DNA of 7,874 nt from Burkholderiales bacterium (GTDB taxonomy: Bacteria > Pseudomonadota > Gammaproteobacteria > Burkholderiales > SG8-39), in the NCBI GenBank assembly GCA_025929745.1, contig JAICPQ010000127.1:1-7874 (forward strand), read 5' to 3'. The notes beneath the pieces are model-generated. The model saw only the letters and a list, made by a program, of their open reading frames with translations. It did no database searches and was not told the DNA's origin. Each line of letters opens with the position of its first letter. Position 1 is the stretch's first letter. Position numbers and translations under genes: made by a program. Below are positions 5,891 through 7,874 of this stretch, piece after piece.

Positions 5891-6887
5891 CGATTTCGGC
5901 AAGCCTGGCGTGGCTCGGCGCGCGCACGCCGACCTGAGCGCCTTTGCGCGCGATGTAACCGTTCATGGCGTCGATCTCGGTTCGCCGTCCTTTGAGGATG
6001 TCCTGCGCCATGGACGGGCGCTGGATGTCGCCGCGCGGATTGGAGGACTGCGTGGGCACGAGTACCGCCTCGAGTTCCCTCAGCGCATCCTCGTCTCCTT
6101 CGGCGGCGCGCACGTAGTCGTCCGGCATGATGCCGCGGACCTTCTCGAGCGCATATCCGAGCGCCTGGCCGACGCGGATCGCCTCCGCGGCGAGCGCGAT
6201 CTGGAAGCGGCGAATCTTCGGGTCGCGCAGGCAGTCCCCAGAGGTGAGCCCGGTCGCGGCAGTGACCCCATTCCCCATCGCGTTTTGCACGAGCTTCGAC
6301 CAGCGCTCGCCCCAGAGGTTGGCCGTCGTCTTGGCGCTGTCGATGGCGCGAAACCACTGCACGAGTTCCTCGATGCGCGGGGTAATGCGGCCGTGCGGCT
6401 CGCCGATGCGGAAGATGGTGTACTTGTCGCCGCCCTTCGCGATGGTGCGCCGAATGCGGCCGGGCTCGTAGAGGTCGACCGAAATGAGCGAGGCGACCGC
6501 GCCGACGGTGCGTCCCCAGCCGACCACGCCGGCGATGGTTTCTTCGTTCATGCAGTTCTGCAGCGAAACGACGAAGCCGCGCTCGGAGAGATAAGGGGCG
6601 ATGAGCGCCGTGGCCCAAAGCGTGTCGTACGACTTGACCGCAACCATGGCGATGTCCACCGGCGTGCGCGCGAGTCCCTGCACCTCGGTGATGTGCAGGA
6701 TCTTCGGTTTCGCCGTAAACCGCTCCTCCGGCGTAACGCCGTCGAGCTCGAGGCCATGGCGGCGCACCGTTTCCACATGCTCGGGCCAGGGGTCGATCAG
6801 CGTGACGTTATGGCCATGGTGGGCGAGCGTGCCGCCGACATAGCCGCCGAGCGCGCCCGCACCGACGATCGCAATGCGTTTTGTCAT
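5838..6887 (-). CDS. Ketopantoate reductase family protein (ApbA/PanE, 2-dehydropantoate 2-reductase-like)
   Basis: This 349-residue NADPH-type reductase is longer than E. coli PanE (303). The N-terminal Rossmann fold has G9-A-G11-A-L-G14-G. Family landmarks follow: V-K85-S-Y-D-T; L-Q-N111 (the catalytic pocket Asn); the catalytic lysine K198 in W-S-K-L-V-Q-N; and E304-I-D-A-M-N-G in the C-terminal helical domain, equivalent to the substrate-binding glutamate. The family reduces 2-oxo acids to 2-hydroxy acids. In E. coli the product is pantoate, but many environmental paralogues beside catabolic genes have unknown substrates, and the inserted length between domains suggests one of these. The start at MTKRIAIVGAG is preferred over an ATG at 6926, which lies inside the divergent gene. 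Only 11 bases separate its start from the dioxygenase start, and its 3' end runs 53 bases into the P450. Confidence 0.92.
   Translation of the reverse strand: MTKRIAIVGAGALGGYVGGTLAHHGHNVTLIDPWPEHVETVRRHGLELDGVTPEERFTAKPKILHITEVQGLARTPVDIAMVAVKSYDTLWATALIAPYLSERGFVVSLQNCMNEETIAGVVGWGRTVGAVASLISVDLYEPGRIRRTIAKGGDKYTIFRIGEPHGRITPRIEELVQWFRAIDSAKTTANLWGERWSKLVQNAMGNGVTAATGLTSGDCLRDPKIRRFQIALAAEAIRVGQALGYALEKVRGIMPDDYVRAAEGDEDALRELEAVLVPTQSSNPRGDIQRPSMAQDILKGRRTEIDAMNGYIARKGAQVGVRAPSHARLAEIVTRIERGELKPSPSLLA
5854..5878. terminator. Possible bidirectional terminator hairpin in the P450/PanE-like overlap
   Basis: GCGAGGG (5855-5861) pairs perfectly with CCCTCGC (5871-5877) across a 9-base loop, and a G-T pair can extend the stem. 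It lies inside the 53-bp shared 3' end of two convergent genes, where a bidirectional terminator would be useful. Neither side has a real T-run; the minus strand has only TTCTCT after the stem. An intrinsic terminator is therefore uncertain. Confidence 0.3.
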
Positions 6888-6898
6888 AGACTTGCCGC

Positions 6899-7732
6899 AT
6901 GATAATCGAGCCGCTCGCGGGCGCACTCGGCGCGGAGGTTCGCGGAGTCGATCTGAAAGCCGCGGACGATGCGCTGTGGCGGCGTGTTCGTGAGATTTTT
7001 CTTGAATATGCGGTCCTCGTCTTCCGCGACCAGCAACTCGAGCCCGCCGACCTCATGCGCGTGGGCGCGCGATGGGGCGAGCCGTGCCATTACCCGTTCG
7101 TGAGCGGCATCGACGGTTTTCCGTTCATCTTCGAGGTGGTGAAGGAGGAAAGCGAAACCGTGAACTTCGGCGGCAACTGGCACTCCGATACGACCTATCT
7201 CGCCCAGCCGCCGCTCGCCACGCTGCTCCACGCGCTCGAGACGCCGAAGCAGGGCGGCGACACGCTTTTCGCCAACACGTACGCCGCTTACGACGCGCTC
7301 TCCGAAGGGATGCGGGCGATAGTCAACAAATTGGTCGGGTTGAATAGCGCGAGCCTCAAGGTGACCGGCGGCCGCCGCAAGATGCACTCGACGATCGGCG
7401 GCATGAAAACGCAGGACATGGAGAAAGCCGACGAGTACGAGGCCGAGCATCCCGTCGTGCGGACGCACCCGGACACCGGCCGCAAGGCGCTCTACCTATC
7501 GCGCAGCCACACCATTCGCTTTCGCGACATGACGGAACAGGAGAGCCGTCCGCTCATCGACTATCTGCAAGCGCACCAGATCCGGCCGGAGTTCACCTGC
7601 CGCGTGCGCTGGTCGCCCGGCACGCTGACAGTCTGGGACAACCGCTGCACCCAGCACTGCGCGATCAACGACTACCACGGCCAGCGGCGCCGCATGCGGC
7701 GCCTCACCGTCGGCGCTGAAACACCTCAGTAG
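6899..7732 (+). CDS. TauD/TfdA family Fe(II)/2-oxoglutarate-dependent dioxygenase
   Basis: This is a 277-residue jelly-roll dioxygenase. The opening MIIEPLAGALGAEVRGVDL is the usual TauD/TfdA N-terminus and fixes the start. Iron ligands are H95 and D97 in N-W-H-S-D-T and the distal H253 in C-T-Q-H-C-A. T122 in G-G-D-T-L-F and R264, 11 residues after the distal His, match the 2-oxoglutarate ligands of TauD and TfdA in spacing. Relatives hydroxylate taurine, alkyl sulfates, 2,4-D or related carboxylates, coupled to decarboxylation of 2-oxoglutarate to succinate. The complete active site predicts a working enzyme, but the substrate is not deducible. No Shine-Dalgarno precedes the start, and the divergent PanE-like start is 11 bases away. 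It is nearly abutted, tail-to-tail, by the minus-strand gene at the window's right edge. Confidence 0.94.
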   Translation: MIIEPLAGALGAEVRGVDLKAADDALWRRVREIFLEYAVLVFRDQQLEPADLMRVGARWGEPCHYPFVSGIDGFPFIFEVVKEESETVNFGGNWHSDTTYLAQPPLATLLHALETPKQGGDTLFANTYAAYDALSEGMRAIVNKLVGLNSASLKVTGGRRKMHSTIGGMKTQDMEKADEYEAEHPVVRTHPDTGRKALYLSRSHTIRFRDMTEQESRPLIDYLQAHQIRPEFTCRVRWSPGTLTVWDNRCTQHCAINDYHGQRRRMRRLTVGAETPQ

Positions 7733-7733
7733 G

Positions 7734-7874
7734 CTATTTCTTGTGGATGTCGTCCACCCAGCGGACTTCCTCGGGTTTCTCGGCCACTGGTAGATCCGGC
7801 AGGTTGACGACCACGGGCTCCTGGCCGCTGCGACAAAGCACGCAGGAAAGCGGCTCGGTGTCGCTCGCATTGAT
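7734..7874 (-). CDS. C-terminal fragment of an unrecognised protein (5' end outside window)
   Basis: On the minus strand the frame from the window edge is open for 46 codons and ends in TAG at 7734-7736, one base beyond the dioxygenase stop. The peptide contains D-T-E-P-L-S-C-V-L-C-R-S, then V-V-V-N-L-P-D-L-P-V, and ends V-R-W-V-D-D-I-H-K-K. The composition looks like real protein: acidic and basic residues, a charged C-terminus and the exact abutment with the neighbour. The C-V-L-C pair could bind metal or form a disulfide, but I do not recognise the family and assign no function. Confidence 0.6.
   Translation of the reverse strand: MNASDTEPLSCVLCRSGQEPVVVNLPDLPVAEKPEEVRWVDDIHKK

Noticed and set aside
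5910..6902. Plus-strand frame of 330 codons opposite the PanE-like gene
   Set aside because: The product is Arg/His/Asp-rich and shows no family motif, while the minus strand encodes a complete Rossmann reductase with catalytic residues.
1..7874. Search for CRISPR arrays, tRNA/rRNA genes, insertion sequences, toxin-antitoxin or defence genes
   Set aside because: No regularly spaced repeats, cloverleaf sequences, transposase motifs or terminal inverted repeats were seen. Nearly all of the window is accounted for by ordinary metabolic, transport and repair genes.

Overview
The window is a gene-dense, high-GC stretch of bacterial chromosome. Two Bug/TctC-type periplasmic binding proteins, a CoA-independent HpcH/HpaI aldolase, a DUF1932-type dehydrogenase, a TauD/TfdA dioxygenase and a cytochrome P450 together suggest a metabolically versatile betaproteobacterium, most likely Burkholderiales, where Bug genes are greatly expanded. 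This assignment comes from gene content only. I see no mobile element, RNA gene, CRISPR array or phage gene.

Layout from left to right. Positions 1-83 hold the tail of a plus-strand gene resembling the C-terminus of dienelactone hydrolases. A Bug receptor follows on the minus strand (87-1049). It is divergent from a plus-strand operon of three overlapping genes: a 6-phosphogluconate-dehydrogenase-like NAD(P)-binding oxidoreductase (1081-1917), an HpcH/HpaI aldolase (1914-2675) and a second Bug receptor (2662-3624). The 31 bp between the divergent starts contain a small palindrome and are bracketed by a 14-bp direct repeat. A short intergenic stretch (3625-3734) carries a doubtful 35-codon ORF.

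Exodeoxyribonuclease III (xthA, 3735-4478, minus) is divergent from a cytochrome P450 (4505-5890, plus). The 3' end of the P450 gene overlaps the 3' end of a ketopantoate-reductase-like gene (5838-6887, minus) by 53 bp. That gene is divergent, with only 11 bp between start codons, from a TauD/TfdA-family dioxygenase (6899-7732, plus). The last 141 bases encode the C-terminus of an unrecognised minus-strand protein.

How the genes may work together (inference). The 1081-3624 operon looks like a small uptake-and-cleavage module: the Bug protein would capture a carboxylate, the dehydrogenase would act on a hydroxy or oxo acid, and the aldolase would cleave or form a 2-oxo acid. The substrate cannot be read from the sequence. 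The P450, PanE-like reductase and dioxygenase are plausible accessory catabolic enzymes, but nothing ties them to one pathway. xthA is a housekeeping DNA-repair gene among them. The content is largely conventional; the points most worth checking are the repeat and palindrome at 1041-1102 and the very tight divergent spacings.
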